Source: Volvox africanus (lineage: Eukaryota; Chlorophyta; Chlorophyceae; Chlamydomonadales; Volvocaceae). From it: DNA of 64,000 nucleotides. Position numbers and translations under genes: made by a program. Positions 1 to 12,517 of the stretch are shown piece after piece. Below the pieces are notes generated by a model. That model did not search any database. It was not told the origin of the DNA and was given only the letters and a program-made list of their open reading frames with translations. Position 1 is the stretch's first letter. Each line of letters starts with the position of its first letter. Location of the stretch: positions 3,916,617 to 3,980,616 of the forward strand of contig BSDZ01000015.1 in assembly GCA_030268105.1 (NCBI GenBank), in the 5' to 3' direction.

Positions 1-126
1 TCGTTGTTTCTTGGTGTTTAGGTTTTCCTCTTGTCATGCTAATGCTGTCATCATAACCCCCGAGATGGACAATAATGCGATGCTGTCTCCCGCCACCAAT
101 GTGTCATCTTTTCCTGTTGTCCGCAG

Positions 127-1737
127 AGCGGTGCGACCCCCGTGTACGTGGCGGCTCAGAACAACCGGGTCCCGGTGGTGAAAGCACTGATCGCCCAGAA
201 GGCCAACAAGCTCATTAGGCTTAGGGTAGGTGCGGGACAGGGAGAGTGGGAGACAGGTACCACAAACTGATACCTGAACTCGTTACCCGCATTTACGTAC
301 CTTCCTATATTGTCCCTGCCCGGACGGGAAGTGGATGTTGGATCCAGTCCGCAGCTGCAACAGTGATGGTGGCTGTTGACACAGACCCTGGTGGCTGTTG
401 ACCACATATGCATTAAGGGTAGGTCCCAGAACTAATCTTGCGCTTCCGTAACGACTCTTTCTGCATCTAATAAATGAATAAATCACATTGTTAGGGGCCT
501 CTTTACACATGCGCACACACGCACACTCTGCCATGCCTCCTCCCACTCCTCCAGGGAGGCTACACGCCCATCCACAGCGCCGCACTGGCGGGTCATGTTG
601 ACGTTATCAGGGCCTTGGTCGAAGCAGGAGTTGATAAGAACTTGACGCTGGACGTAAGCGAGGGCAGTTTCGGGGATCTACCGGCAGTTTCGGGGATCGG
701 GCAGTTTAGAGGGGCGCCAGGGACCCATGTATGCCTTTATGGATGAATTAAGACATGTACGGATGCGTCCTTAAGGTTGGGGTTACGGCTACCCCTGCCT
801 TACTGTCTGTGGCTGTCGCAATGTGTGTTTCTTCACGGGGTCTTCCGTTCGGCCCCCTCGCTCCTCCTATCTTCCCTCCTGCTTCTTCTTTGTTGTTAGC
901 CCTCCTGAACCCCGTTCTGATTTTTCATTGATTGGCGATCGCCTTGTTAACCCCCCTCACATTTGGTCACTACAGGATGGTGCGACTCCGTTGTACCTGG
1001 CGGCGGAGAAGGGCCACGTGGAGGCGGTCACGTATCTGCTGCGTATAGGGGCAGACAAGAACAAGGCGGACAGTGTGAGTTCCCCGACAGAATATGTGAG
1101 AGGGTCCCAGGAGAGGGGGCTGCAGCAGCAACTGCCGATTGCGCCCTCGTGCGTGTGCGCGAGAGAGGGGGGATATTGCATGAAAGAATCGGCCGGTGGT
1201 GTTTTCATTCTTGTTCAGGCAGGGCGGAGGCACTCCGGTATGGCAATCCCGAATGCCGGTTGCCGTGAGGGTGCATGTAATCATCTTTCCGCTGTGCGCT
1301 GAACGGCACGTGTACCCTTTCGTTAATTACCTGAGGGCAGTCCAATACCGGAGGTGCCCCCCGCAACCTCGGACCCTTTGTCGCATCATCAATGCGGTTG
1401 GCAACTGCGCCGTGCGTTGTTACGGCTTCAGAGTGAGACACAGCACCATCACTACCACCAAAACGAACCTACGGTATTACAGTGGCTCTGTGCCGAATAC
1501 AGAGCGTGGCTTTGTGCCACTGTCCCCTCATCCCTTGTCGGTAGGGTTGTGCCCACTCGGCCCACACCGCTTATCAACCCCAAACCAACCCGACCCTACC
1601 CGACCCCAGCGCTCCACTGTCGGCATGTCTCCCTCCTCTCTCCCTCCCTTCAGGCGGGAGCGCGGCCAGTGGACATCGCCAAGAAGAGCGTTGCAGACCT
1701 CTTCCGAATGGACCTATCCCCCGGCGCAATTCCATGA
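127..1737 (+). CDS. Ankyrin-repeat protein, 3' part (gene begins before the window)
   Basis: Four exons are visible: 127-225, 555-653, 976-1074 and 1654-1737, the last ending in TGA. The first three are each exactly 99 nt, phase 0, and each encodes one 33-residue ankyrin repeat: S-G-A-T-P-V-Y-V-A-A, G-G-Y-T-P-I-H-S-A-A and D-G-A-T-P-L-Y-L-A-A, followed by the usual helix pair and a G-A/V-D-K-N type loop. Each is bounded by AG and GT (GTAGGT, GTAAGC, GTGAGT). The last exon opens with A-G-A-R-P-V-D-I-A-K, a partial capping repeat, and then a short tail. Ankyrin stacks bind proteins; nothing here shows the partner or any other domain. A further small exon between 1075 and 1653 is possible but I cannot define one. 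A TGTAA at 2672-2676 is a weak candidate polyadenylation signal. Confidence 0.8.
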
Positions 1738-3757
1738 ATCCAGCCTAAACTGACAACCTCTCCACCCGTCGTCCTGCAACGACGTGAGCATGAGGCCGCC
1801 ACCACAGCCACTTCCACCGTAAGAAATCCCCAACGGTTGATGCGCGGGACTTGAACGGATTACAGAGAGCAACCTTTTCTCCGAGTGTACGGGTGAACGG
1901 GTGTAGTGGTTTAGGTGCAGTGTAGATTGAGATATGGTCAGGGGAAGTCAGTGAAGATGGCGGTAGTGATGGTAGTGATGGTGATGTTGAGGAAGGTAAT
2001 AATAGCAGGATGGATTTTTCTGGGGGGTTACATTTGCGGTAATGCTGGTGGACGCGTGAATTGATTAGTGCCGTTCATCCGCTTGGACGAGTACCCTAAT
2101 GTGGCCTTTTCTAGTACTTACGATGCCTTTCATCGCATGCTGGGGATGGCCATGCGAAAGTAACTATGCTTGTACGTAGGCTAGGCAAGCACCCGAATTC
2201 AGGGGATCATTATTTAACTTGGGGGTTTCTATGGTCAGCGAACCGTGGAGCTCGATTTGCGAGCTGTTGATGGATGTACGGTATGTGTTTTGGTCTTCCG
2301 TGTCATAACGAGGATGCTGTTGAAATGCTACTGGGGATAACATGTTGATGTGAACATGGCGATGACGACGACATGTTGGGTGTATCGCAGGAGAAGTTGT
2401 ACCACACGGGCGCCATGATCGCTGCGATGGCTTTCTGATGTTGGGCATGACCCCACACATGTATACAAATGCGCGCCTTCTAACAAAGCAGTGTGAAAAG
2501 GCAATATCTCGCTCTTTCACACACTGAAAGGCTGACTTTGTGAAACTGATACAAGCAACTCGCGACTTTTAAGTGCTGCTGAACTGTTATTTATGTCTCT
2601 TAACTTATGTTTTGCTTTAGTCCCCCCAGGCCGTTGTTGGTAACGGTCGGTGGTACCATCTACTATTCCGCTGTAACGGCTGCTATCAATGAGACTTCGT
2701 GCGCGTCAAAAAAGAGGGTTTTGACTGTGAGCGCGCCTGCGGACAAAAACTTTAAATGGTTTAACCGGTTGCAACAAAAATCTTAAAAGCCTACCATTTG
2801 CAGTACGGCGGACGGCTCCTATGATTCCGTACAGGCGCCACCACCACCTTCACCTCACCTCATGCTGAACCCCATGAGCTTAAGTGCACACGTTCTGATC
2901 TCAGGACAGGTAGACAGTGAGAGCGAAGTTTTAGGAAATACAGAATTGCATCCTACGTTCTAACGCGTCCATGGACCCGTCCAAAGCCCCTCCTTGGACC
3001 ACCCCAAGGAAAGGCACTATCATGTTGGCAGGGTTTTATATTTTTATATTTGTGTGTGGGATAGGGGGGTACATCACCCGTGGCCACTAACCTGGCAGTC
3101 CCTACCTTCCCCGGTGTTTCGGGGCACCCTCATCCGGTCTCCCATGCCGACTTCTCCGAAATCAGTGGTTTTCCCAGGTTCAGCACCCACCACCAGCATC
3201 CAGCGGAATCTGCCGAATCAACTAAGGCGTCAACTCCGCTACTGGTCAGCTCGCAGGTCACTTTAATTGGGGACGTCGCCGTCCATCGACATGGGGGCAC
3301 CCTGCCCTTAACTTTAGGGTCTTTGGCCCGCTCTCGGTCGGGGTAGAACCTGGAACTCCGGGGGCATGTTAGTCGTGCCTGAACACGAGTTTATATGTGT
3401 TTGGAACCCTGAGCCACTTAACACCGCAAAACAAACGAAACCAGGTCATCTCCTGCGTCGCTCGGCTTAGCAAATTCACATCTGGTGAAAGCGATCACAG
3501 TCACGGGGGCTGAGGGCTAATCCCCGACAGCTTTGCCGCTTTCTGATCCACCAATTGATCCAACACTAACCCATGGAACCACCGTCATCATAAGGCGGTC
3601 AACATGTCCCCTCCTCCCGCACTCATGCGCAGCTCCTCTGCACGGTGGCCCTGCTCCTCCCACCACCCTCAGTTCACCTAACAGCCCATTCCCCGGCGCT
3701 ATGCGGCAGTGCACCTCACTAGCACGAGCAAAGAGCGCCCAAGCAACGTCCAGATGA
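1738..3757. other. Intergenic region between convergent genes
   Basis: Lies between the stop of the ankyrin gene and the stop of the ESS2 gene, so it should hold both 3' UTRs. The small open frames here have no recognisable domain and no conserved splice-exon pattern. I see no further gene or repeat. Confidence 0.5.
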
Positions 3758-6357
3758 CTAAAGATTCAGCAAGTTGTCTGTCACACTGCCCCCTGACCCG
3801 CCAGCGCTGCTCGCCCTCGTATTTGAGCCGGCGCCGGCAGGCCCCGCCGCAGTCGTTGGCAGTTCCACTTCCCGATTGCCAGCCCCAACCACTTTTGGTG
3901 CACTCCCACCCCCGCCACCACCGCCCGGTGCCGTTGACGTTGGCCGTGAGCTGGGCCCGCCACTGCCACCGCCGCGACTGGGCGTCACGCCAGCCGCCGC
4001 TGCACGGCCCGCCGAGCCGCCTGCCGCCGGTGTGTGTGTTCGCGGATGCATTCCCATGCCGGGTGTCCCCCCGTGGCGCCCTAATGAAGCAACTACCGCA
4101 CTTCGGTAACTCGCGCGAAGCTGCTTATCCAGCTCACCGTGACCCAGATCGGCAGTTTTACCAGCGGCTGCTGCAGTTGCTGCTGCGGCGGCATGGTTGC
4201 CATTGGCTGTCCCACCACTAGCACCGCGTCCACTGCCGCTTCGGTGATGGTGACCATGGTAGCCACCGCGGGAGCCACCACTGCCACTGGATACGGCGGC
4301 TGTGCGCGGTGTAAGGCCTGCTTTGATATTTGCGGCGAGCTGTCGTGCAGCTGGCGACAGCGGCACAGCTAGCGGCGTTCCGCTGCCACCGCCAGTGCTT
4401 GCGATGGCACCTGCACCACCGCCGGTGCCCGTGGCCCGCCTTAGGGCAGTTAAGAGGGGTGTCGAGCCACGGCTAGTTACGGCCCTCCCTGCTGCTGTCC
4501 CGCTGCCTGCCTTGGACGCCGCCAGACGGTGCGCCGCCTGCTCGCGCTCGGTCAAGCTCTGCAACCCACGTCATTTAAATGTAAAGAGAGTCCTTTATAT
4601 AACGTACATATAACGTATTCCGTATATCAGAACCCTCATGTAGTGTAGCACTGGTCGAGTAGGGGCACAGCATCTCACCACGGAAGCCTTGCAATCTGCA
4701 ACTTCACTGTCGTCAGGCGGAGAGCCTTCTAAGCAGCCTTCCGTCCACCTTGCAAAGCATCTTAGCACTTAACCCCGTCGAAAAACGGTCTGTCCCCTCC
4801 GCCCTCCCCCGAGATCAACCTCCTTGGCAAACCCGATCCAGATCCTGTACGATGTGATCATCACCCTGGGACCGCCAGCTGCATCCCCCTCGCTCATTGG
4901 CTCACCTGAACGTGGAAGCTCGGGCCGGCCCCCATCAGCGCCTCCAGGTCGATGGCCACCGGCATATCATCCATCCCCAGCCGAAGCGGTGTTGACTCGA
5001 TATCACCCCAAGTCATCAACGGTGACGCCAACACATCCTCTAAAGCCGGAGTACGGACCGGTGCGTAGCCCACAGTACCGACCAAACCCCCCGGCATAGG
5101 CGCGCCGATAGGAGCACCGGCAGCAGCTGCAGCGGCGGCAGCCGCTGCTGCCGCGTCGTCACCGCTGGCGATCGCTGCGATGGCGGCGGCGGCAGCAGCC
5201 GCAGCCGCTGATGGCGGCGGCGCCTCTGGTGGGGCTTTGAGCCTCGTCCCGTCCTTGTTAATTTCCTTTGGAGGGCCCAGGGAGAGTTCCGCGAGCTCCT
5301 TCACCGAGTGGGGGACCTTGGGTCGCTGGGAGGAATCGTAGAATAAGTAGTTGATGACCGGTTCCGGAGCAGGTAGTAGCGTCATGGGTGCCTGTCCTGT
5401 TGAGCCGAACTCATCGGAGGGGCGGTCCTTTGGCCCCTCCAGCAGTAGCTGCCGCGTCTCTGGGTCACGAGGATCGGGTCGTTCCAGATGGTGTCGCACC
5501 TGCAGCACACACACGGGTTTACGATAGCATGTTACGAACGTCCACATGAAGGTTCATACTGCATCTTTCATACTGCAGCTTTCTTACGAAACCCAACGCC
5601 TTCCCAATTGCAGCCGCCTGACCTAAAGCGCCAGCATCGTAAAGCCCTGTAATCCTCGTTCAGCTGTCAGAGTCTAAGAACCTAAAAGACGCATACTTGG
5701 TATTCATCACACCTTCGCGCGCTTTCGACGGTTGTCCTCTTGGAGGATCGCTTGGAAGGAGGCATTGTCCTCAGACGTGAAGCGACTCAGAAACGCATCC
5801 AGGCTCAGCTCCGCCCCCGGTGCTGCCGGTCCCCCAAGCGTGACGCCGGCGCCGGCCGACCCCCGCACGCTATCTGCTCCTTCGCTTCCGGAGCCACCAA
5901 TGGCGGGTGTCATGGCCGGGGTACGCAGTAGCCCTGTCCCTGGCGTAGACGTGGCCCAACCAGCGCCATTGCCTGGCGTATGTAACGGCGGGATTGCCCC
6001 GGGCGTTTCACTTGAGCCAATGCCGGGTCCAGGCGTGGTGCCTACCGCTGCGACTGTTGCGGCCGCGCGGCGTCGGGCAATGTTGCGCTGCGCACGCTGG
6101 ATTTCGCGCACGTCGCCGCTATTGACGGCTCGTAACCACTCCAGCTGGTTCACCATCTTTGGAAGCTCCGGGAAATAGTCGCGCTCTATTATAGATTCTA
6201 GCTGTTGGGTGTAGGTGTCCTCATCAAGCACGATGGGCTGCTTAGGCTTGGGCACGGCCACCACGCTGGGAGGCCGAGGCGGAGGTGGCGGCATGAGGCG
6301 CCGGAGCTCCTCCTCTCGTGACGATGCGGCGTTTCCAACGAGCGCCATTTGTGTCAA
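3758..6357 (-). CDS. ESS2: ESS2/DGCR14 (Es2) family nuclear protein
   Basis: Three exons fit on the minus strand: 6357-5713, 5499-4906 and 4558-3758, all phase 0, with GT/AG borders, giving about 679 residues. Exon 1 carries the Es2 N-terminal signature V-L-D-E-D-T-Y followed by I-I-E-R-D-Y-F-P-E-L-P-K, and later S-R-F-T-S-E-D-N-A-S-F. Exon 2 carries F-Y-D-S-S-Q-R and M-T-W-G-D-I-E-S-T-P-L-R. Exon 3 carries L-S-P-A-A-R-Q-L, L-R-A-S-Y and ends S-V-T-D-N-L-L-N-L, all in the order expected for the family. Family knowledge: ESS2 proteins are nuclear and associate with the late (C-complex) spliceosome. The protein is longer than the roughly 480-residue animal form because of alanine runs in exon 2 (about 5110-5220) and glycine/alanine-rich stretches in exon 3. 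The start is the first ATG of the open exon. It is divergent from the PACRG-like gene. Confidence 0.88.
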
Positions 6358-8585
6358 CGCTTAGGAAAATCAAGATGCAGGACGCACCTCGCGGGACTAA
6401 CCCTACCTATTTAGATCGGACTCCCACTCAGCCACAGCCCATTTAACGCGTCAAAACCTGAAAGGTTCCGAGCTCAGTATTTTCTGGCAAGATGAAAGAA
6501 CGGAATACGTATGGAACAACTGCCCGTAGTTGGGAAGAAGGATATTGCGAACTAGGGACAAGTCAGCCTTCACTAAAATGATGTTAATGATATATGATGC
6601 AAGCACAAAGATCTTAACGTAAGGTATGTAAAATGAACTCTTGTTCCTGAGTATATGTAAGGGAGCGGGGTTCCAAGGCAAAGAACTGGCAGGGCATTCA
6701 GGTTGTACCTACAAATTATTACCTGTTAGAGTGTTTCGTCAATCGAATGCTAATCGAAAGATTCTGGACTTGCGTTTCGTGTTATTAAGCTTTGGTTATT
6801 AAATCTTTGATATGGGCTCCATGCTCAATTCCTCACGCACCACTTTTAAATTATATTTTTACATGAACTACTTGCATTAAACATGAAGTTGAAGTCATCG
6901 CCTTAAGGGTTGCCTTGCTAACCGTAGTCTGAACCCACAATGTCCTTTCAGACATGCCATATTTTCATTACGTGACACATATCGATTTTTTTAAATGATT
7001 CTATAGGTTAATATTCATCCATCCAAAGATGGTTTACCTCACTGGCATGTCTTCGATGCGACGTCGCGCAGTCCGCTGACTGGTGTAGCAGCGAAAGCAA
7101 GCCTCTCAAACCTAATATCGCAACAAATCAATGTCGGAACTTATCCACTACAGTAAAGGGGGAATTCAGGGCCCCATGGCGACTGCCCAGCCAGCCCAAC
7201 ATACTCTTGTCGACCCCCACCAGCCCGCCTTCAAGCCCCCTTGGATCCCTTCAAGTCCGGAGCCCCATGCGCTGTTTGCTGTGGACGCAGGCGTACGGCA
7301 CAATCAGGTGCAATCTGGCGGGCAAGCAAGGATGACTTCCATGTGCTGGCGTTTCCCAGACGACCGCTCACGTAATCCATGTTCGGTTGCAGACAGAGGC
7401 TTATGTTGGGGCAGCAGTGGCCGCCGTCTCAACATTGGGGGATGACTTAATTGGTAGGGAGCGTCGCCGAACGCCCTCGTGAGTTTTTTGAGTTTTATCA
7501 TTATCATCATCATTGCTTTTGCTGTGACTGAAATTTAGTAATGAATTATGAAAAAATATTTATAAGCTATAGCCTAACTGGCTTACTGTGCACTGGAAAG
7601 CTTCTGGGAAAGAGGGGGGGGGCGAAAGCAATCAGCCTTACACAACTGCAGATAAAACTGCTCGCGACATTGCAAACTGAAGGCGCTGAACTGGCACCAA
7701 ACAAGGGGTGCGACACGGCACCCACCACAGCTCGACCGCGAACAGCCAAGGAGCCAAAACCGAGACAACTACTGCTAAGAGAGGCCCCTCAACGGGTCTT
7801 GCCCTGACAAAACCACCTGAAGCACCGGCACTGAAAGTAAACAAAAGCAAAACCGGTAAGCAACTCTGCTGAACACATAGCTGGCCATGGTGCCGTACGC
7901 GCCTTCGTCGTCCGCCTGGCCGAGCCTGCATGAATCTGATGGGCAGGGGGGGGAAGTGAGTGCGAGTAACAAAAGCCCCGAAAGTGAAGGCAGAATGCTG
8001 AACTGAAGAGCTGTCATTTATAATCTATGGCAAGCCGTGAGGCTACCGTACATAATCCTGCTTAGAGGCTTTAGTCGCAGGCTCCTGCCGCATCTAAGCC
8101 CAAATTATGGTAATGCTTGCAACTATTGTTTTAATTATCATTGTCAGCACTGTCTTTAATACCCTAAAACTACCAGTGGAATGAGGTTTTGCCGGGTTTT
8201 TAGGGAGATAAGAGTGGAAGAGGAAAAGTGTTAGGAATTGCAAAACATTCCATAACATTCTTTTTGCAGCAGGTGGGGGAACCCATGGGTCAGCTTTAAC
8301 GTTTGATGGAGGCCATACGTCTAATTGTTATAATCCATTGAATCTCCTTCCTGGTAACCTCGGTCAAGTATCTAAGAAACACCGGCACCCATCCTCCCAC
8401 TTGTGTTCCGCCGCCCTCTCCGGTGAATGCATGGACGCGTGAACCTGCCCTCGGGTGTGCGCCGCCACTGCACTTCACACTGCAACATATGCGCGTCTCA
8501 ACCTTTTGCGACATGCATTCATTTCACCAATGGACACGTCTATTGGACCGTCGTACGATGCTGTCTTCCGTTCTCGTCTGGCCAT
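6358..8585. other. Intergenic region between divergent genes
   Basis: Separates the ATG of ESS2 (minus) from the proposed start of the PACRG-like gene (plus), so both promoters should lie here. It is more AT-rich around 6700-7050 than the flanking exons. The short open frames at 7131-7807 show no domain. I see no clear promoter element, RNA gene or repeat. Confidence 0.4.
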
Positions 8586-8838
8586 ATGACCGTATGGCGG
8601 CACCGTGAACACACACACAGCGGCCTTGCGGCGCCGTACCAGAAGGCGGCAGCTCAGCGGGCGGCGGAACGAGCCATCCGGCCCTGGGACCCCATTTCGG
8701 GAGTCGGCGAGCGGGGAGGGGCAGCATTGCTCCAGGTAAGGACAGCAATCGGCCACGAGTACGGCGGTCAAACTTCGGTCGACCAAGTAGATATCAAGGA
8801 CAACCTACAACCCGCATGCGCGCGGTATCATTGTTGTG

Positions 8839-8883
<45 letters not shown>

Positions 8884-11800
8884 AGGAAGAGACGGAGCGG
8901 CGTATGACAGTTGAGCAAGTCGACGCAACTAACACATGCCCAAGAATCCGGATCTGGGGACGCTAGACGCAGTCCCATGGGACGTTCGTACATTAGGTTT
9001 GTGTTCCTCTCATGCCCATCCGGACGGCCCCTCGGTCGTTTAGGTGGTCGGCAGCAATGCGGGCCAAGCTGCTTTTGTCGCCGCAGACACGCCCGCCCTG
9101 TTCATACCGCCGGCGCCGGCGGCGGCAGAGGCAGTGGCATCAGCGGCGGGTCGGGTGGGTCGCAGCGGTCAGGACCAGGGTGCCGCCGCGGGGGCGGTCT
9201 CAGTGAGGCCCGGGGCACCGGCGAGGGAGCTGTGGGCAGTGGAGCTGTTTCAGAAACCGCCCAAGTACTGCACGGCGTGTCGGGGTGAGGTTGGGTGCTG
9301 GCTGAGAAAGTTGGAGACTCCATGGCGTTCAGTTTTACATCTGCGTCATTTCGCAACGGTGCTGTACGCCAGGCGGTCACGAGGCCTCCAAGGTCGGCAA
9401 CCCCGAGTGGCAGCCGTACAGCCCTGCCGTACGGCTGGGCAATCTGCAGTTGCTTGATACAAAATTCCGGGTAAGTGGAGCCCACCCCCCCGTCTGTGTT
9501 GAGATCTTCTGCGATGTGAGTGTGTGAGGTGTATCCGCGTTATACGACATGTTGTCATTCATAGAGATCTGGGGCCGCTCGGGATAGCGATGAGGTACAC
9601 TGTGTGTGGGGTGCGGGTCCCGACCTCCTCGGGGGTATCGTTCGTCCTCAGATTCCGCCCTCCCTCGCCCCCGCCCCCTCGATTTCAGAGAGCCATGCGA
9701 AAGGGCTCCTTGTGTTTTAAACTTAGCGAGTCGCTGTGGGAGCCCGTACAGTGGTCCGTACAACCCACCGTAATGCCGGACGAGCAGTTCCGTCAGCAGC
9801 TGGCCCTCGCTTTCGACGGTTGGTACGGCAGTCTGTGGGTACGGAAGTTAATGTATGTATATATAATGGGCGATCAGAAGACCCCCCCCCCCGACAATGA
9901 AAGTTTGATTGTGTTTGATGCATATGATACTGGTGGGGTTGTGGTACGAGAGCAGGGTACGGAAAATATGCAATCTTTCGCCCAACCCTCCCCCCGCCAT
10001 GTTTGTACCAAACCTCCACACCAACGTTTTAACGCCCACCAGACAGCCTGCCTGCCTGCTCTGGGGAAGGAGAGAGCCCAAGGTTTGGAAATTCAAATCC
10101 CCCTTTGCCTCAGGCGTGCGGGAGGGTCATGAGCCGTTCCGCTTCCTTGCCAGCCGCGCAGTGGAAGATCTCCTGGCCGCGGCACCGACCCGTGGGTCAC
10201 AGGTGGCAGCGGCAGCTCCGGAGCTTGTGGCGCCTCTCAAGCTGTGCCTCAACACCATGCAGCCGCAGCTCGTGGGTGGCTTGTTGCTTTTGCTCATTCG
10301 GTTAGTACCGCCAGGGGTCCTGCTGTGGGGCGGTGTGGGAGCAGGACTGTGCCATCAGGACGAGGGAGGTTGGGGTATGGATCTGCCAGGTGGACGTTGG
10401 AGGGACCGGGTGCTGAAGTCCAGAGCGTCACCCTGGAGGCCTTGTGTCAGGGCGGAACACATTGCCGTGCTCGCCTGGGGAAAGCCAGGGGGGGAGCCAG
10501 GGAGTGGCAACCCGATTGTTCCTCCATTATAAGGATTTCTGGCTGGCCTCACTGGGGCAGTCACCTAGGAGGCATATTCCCCATTCTGCCAGGCTGCTTC
10601 GCTGCCACCCCGCCGTACCCGTCGCCCTGGCGCCGTACTGTCGCCACCTGCTGCCCGGTCTGGCTGTGTTTCGGAGCCATCGGCGACCCCTGAAGCTTCC
10701 CGCCCCCGTGTGCCTGCCGCCAACGGGCAGCTTCTCCGGTACGGCAGGGAGGAGGGCGGGAGGGGAAGGAAGCGGGATGCGCGGAGTCATCATAACCTGG
10801 GGCATAAGGCCCGTGTTGTGACGATCTCTTCGCTAAAAGGGTAAAGGCGGAGAGGTGCGGCCGAAGGCCAAGGATGCGTCAGATCCCGATTTGCGTAGCA
10901 GCATAAGCACAGCATAGCATAGGACAGCGTAGCACAGCATGGCGCCATAAAGGAGTTCGCGACAGAAGATTCATGACTCATGAGCCACAAACCAAACGCA
11001 CTTTGTGCCCAACTCATATGCCCCATCCCGCATCAGGTTCCGGGGCGCCCCATGGGTCGGCCAGCCGATCTTGCCGCGTGTGCAGGGCGCCGGTGTACCG
11101 GGAGTACGACAAGGCAGAAGCGCGGGAGGCGGAAGTGGCGACGCCCCTGGTGTGGGGGACGCCGCAGACGGCGGCGGCTGCGCAGGCGCGGCTGGGAAAC
11201 AAGGCGGCGGCCTCGGCAGCGGTGCTAATGGAGCCGTCACTGGCGGCAGCCAAGCGCCTGCCAGGACGTATGTGTCAAAGGTATGGCAATACGGTAGAGC
11301 AGTTCGAAATTGCCTCCGAAATCTGTCGGGGGACCCTGATCGCGGGTTGTATGCATGCGGTTAATTGTGAGGTGGAAGGCGGGGAGGGTGGAGCCTATTC
11401 ATTGGTTCGGACAAAAGGAAAAGTGGTTTGGACGTACATGTGTGATGCATGTTTTGTAGCTCGCCTTTGAATCCAGATCACACTGTGTACGGCATCCAAA
11501 GGTACACGTTGGAGTCGCTGATTGAGGAGGTGCTGGGCCTTATGGCGGCGAGTGGCAGTGAGATAGCACGGCGGCTCGTTCGGAGCTACGTCCCGGGTTT
11601 CACCTACTACCCTCCCGAGGTGTGCGTCAAAGGATGTTCACTAGCGGTCTGTGTTGCTCCCAAGATGTTGACGGGGCTGGTGGGGAGGGAGGGGGTCGGA
11701 GGTGGCACAGAGCAGGGCGCAGTCACACAGATGTCTGGCAGATGTGTCCGTGCAAAGAACATGGCAGATGTTCTGCCCCCAGCTACAGCTAATGCATCTG

Positions 11801-12517
11801 GCTCCCACATATCCGCATAACCTCATACCGCGGTACCACCCTTCGATTGTTTGTGGGTGCATAAAGGACCAACCGTCATGCCGTACGGTGGAGGAGCTTA
11901 TGGAATCGGGGGAAGAAGGGGAGCCCAGCAGACCTCAACGACCCCGTAGCGCCCCGAGGATATCCCGCAGGGCCCCAGTCGGGGCAGCTGAGGGAGGGCC
12001 GAAAAGGGCGGAGTTCGGTCGAAACCGTCGTCCGGGTACCGCTGGCGCCTGGTTAAAGAAAGCTGCGGCAGCTGGAGGATGGAAAGCAAGGCAACAACAC
12101 AGCGATGGTGAGGACGGAGCTGGCGGGACGTCCTCCGTACTGTCCGATACTGACCTAGCGCGATGGGATGGAATAGAGTTCCGGGATGTGCCGTACAGCC
12201 TTGCGGTTGAGGAACAGCAACATGCCTTCGACCCGGTTGAGGTTGCCGGAGGCGGCGGTGGAGGCGGCGGGGGTCCAGGACTTCGGCCGGCAGCATTGCA
12301 CATCTCGACGCCAGTGCCGGTGTTCGACAGCCCTCATGACCCCCTGTACGGCATGCTGATGTCATCAGACAAATTTTTGTACGGCCGCTCGGCGGTGGAG
12401 GGGCACGGATTCCGTGTGGCTTCTGCAAGGCCGCGCCGCGGTGGCAGTGGCGGTGGTGCGATGCGTGCCAGCGTCAACATGGAGTTGCCGTACAGGTCAG
12501 AGTGGGCGGGGCTATGA
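8586..12517 (+). CDS. PACRG-like (parkin co-regulated family) protein, multi-exon
   Basis: Exons inferred from reading frame and GT/AG: up to 8735, 9044-9284, 9373-9470, 9689-9838, about 10125-10300, 10593-about 10707, 11086-11280, about 11504-11619 and 11867-12517 (TGA). The family core is spread over several: A-F-D-G-W-Y-G then H-E-P-F-R-F-L-A-S-R-A-V-E-D-L-L (9689-10300), V-A-L-A-P-Y-C-R-H-L-L-P-G-L-A-V-F (10593 on), and L-E-S-L-I-E-E-V-L-G-L-M then V-R-S-Y-V-P-G-F (11504-11619). These match, in order, the PACRG armadillo-like helices and the conserved end of the family. PACRG proteins sit at the inner junction of ciliary doublet microtubules; that role is inferred here. The last exon adds a long low-complexity tail with a glycine run. 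The ATG at 8586 is only a candidate, and the acceptors near 10125 and 11504 are weak, so exon edges need transcript data. Confidence 0.62.
8841..8882. repeat. (GT)n microsatellite
   Basis: About 21 uninterrupted GT dinucleotides in the first visible intron of the PACRG-like gene (8736-9043). Confidence 0.97.

Noticed and set aside
11005..11364. Glycine-rich frame through the 11086-11280 exon of the PACRG-like gene
   Set aside because: The alternative frame (V-Y-R-E-Y-D-K-A-E-A-R-E) is more protein-like and joins in phase to the exon ending V-P-G-F-T-Y-Y-P-P-E. The glycine-rich frame does not join in phase.
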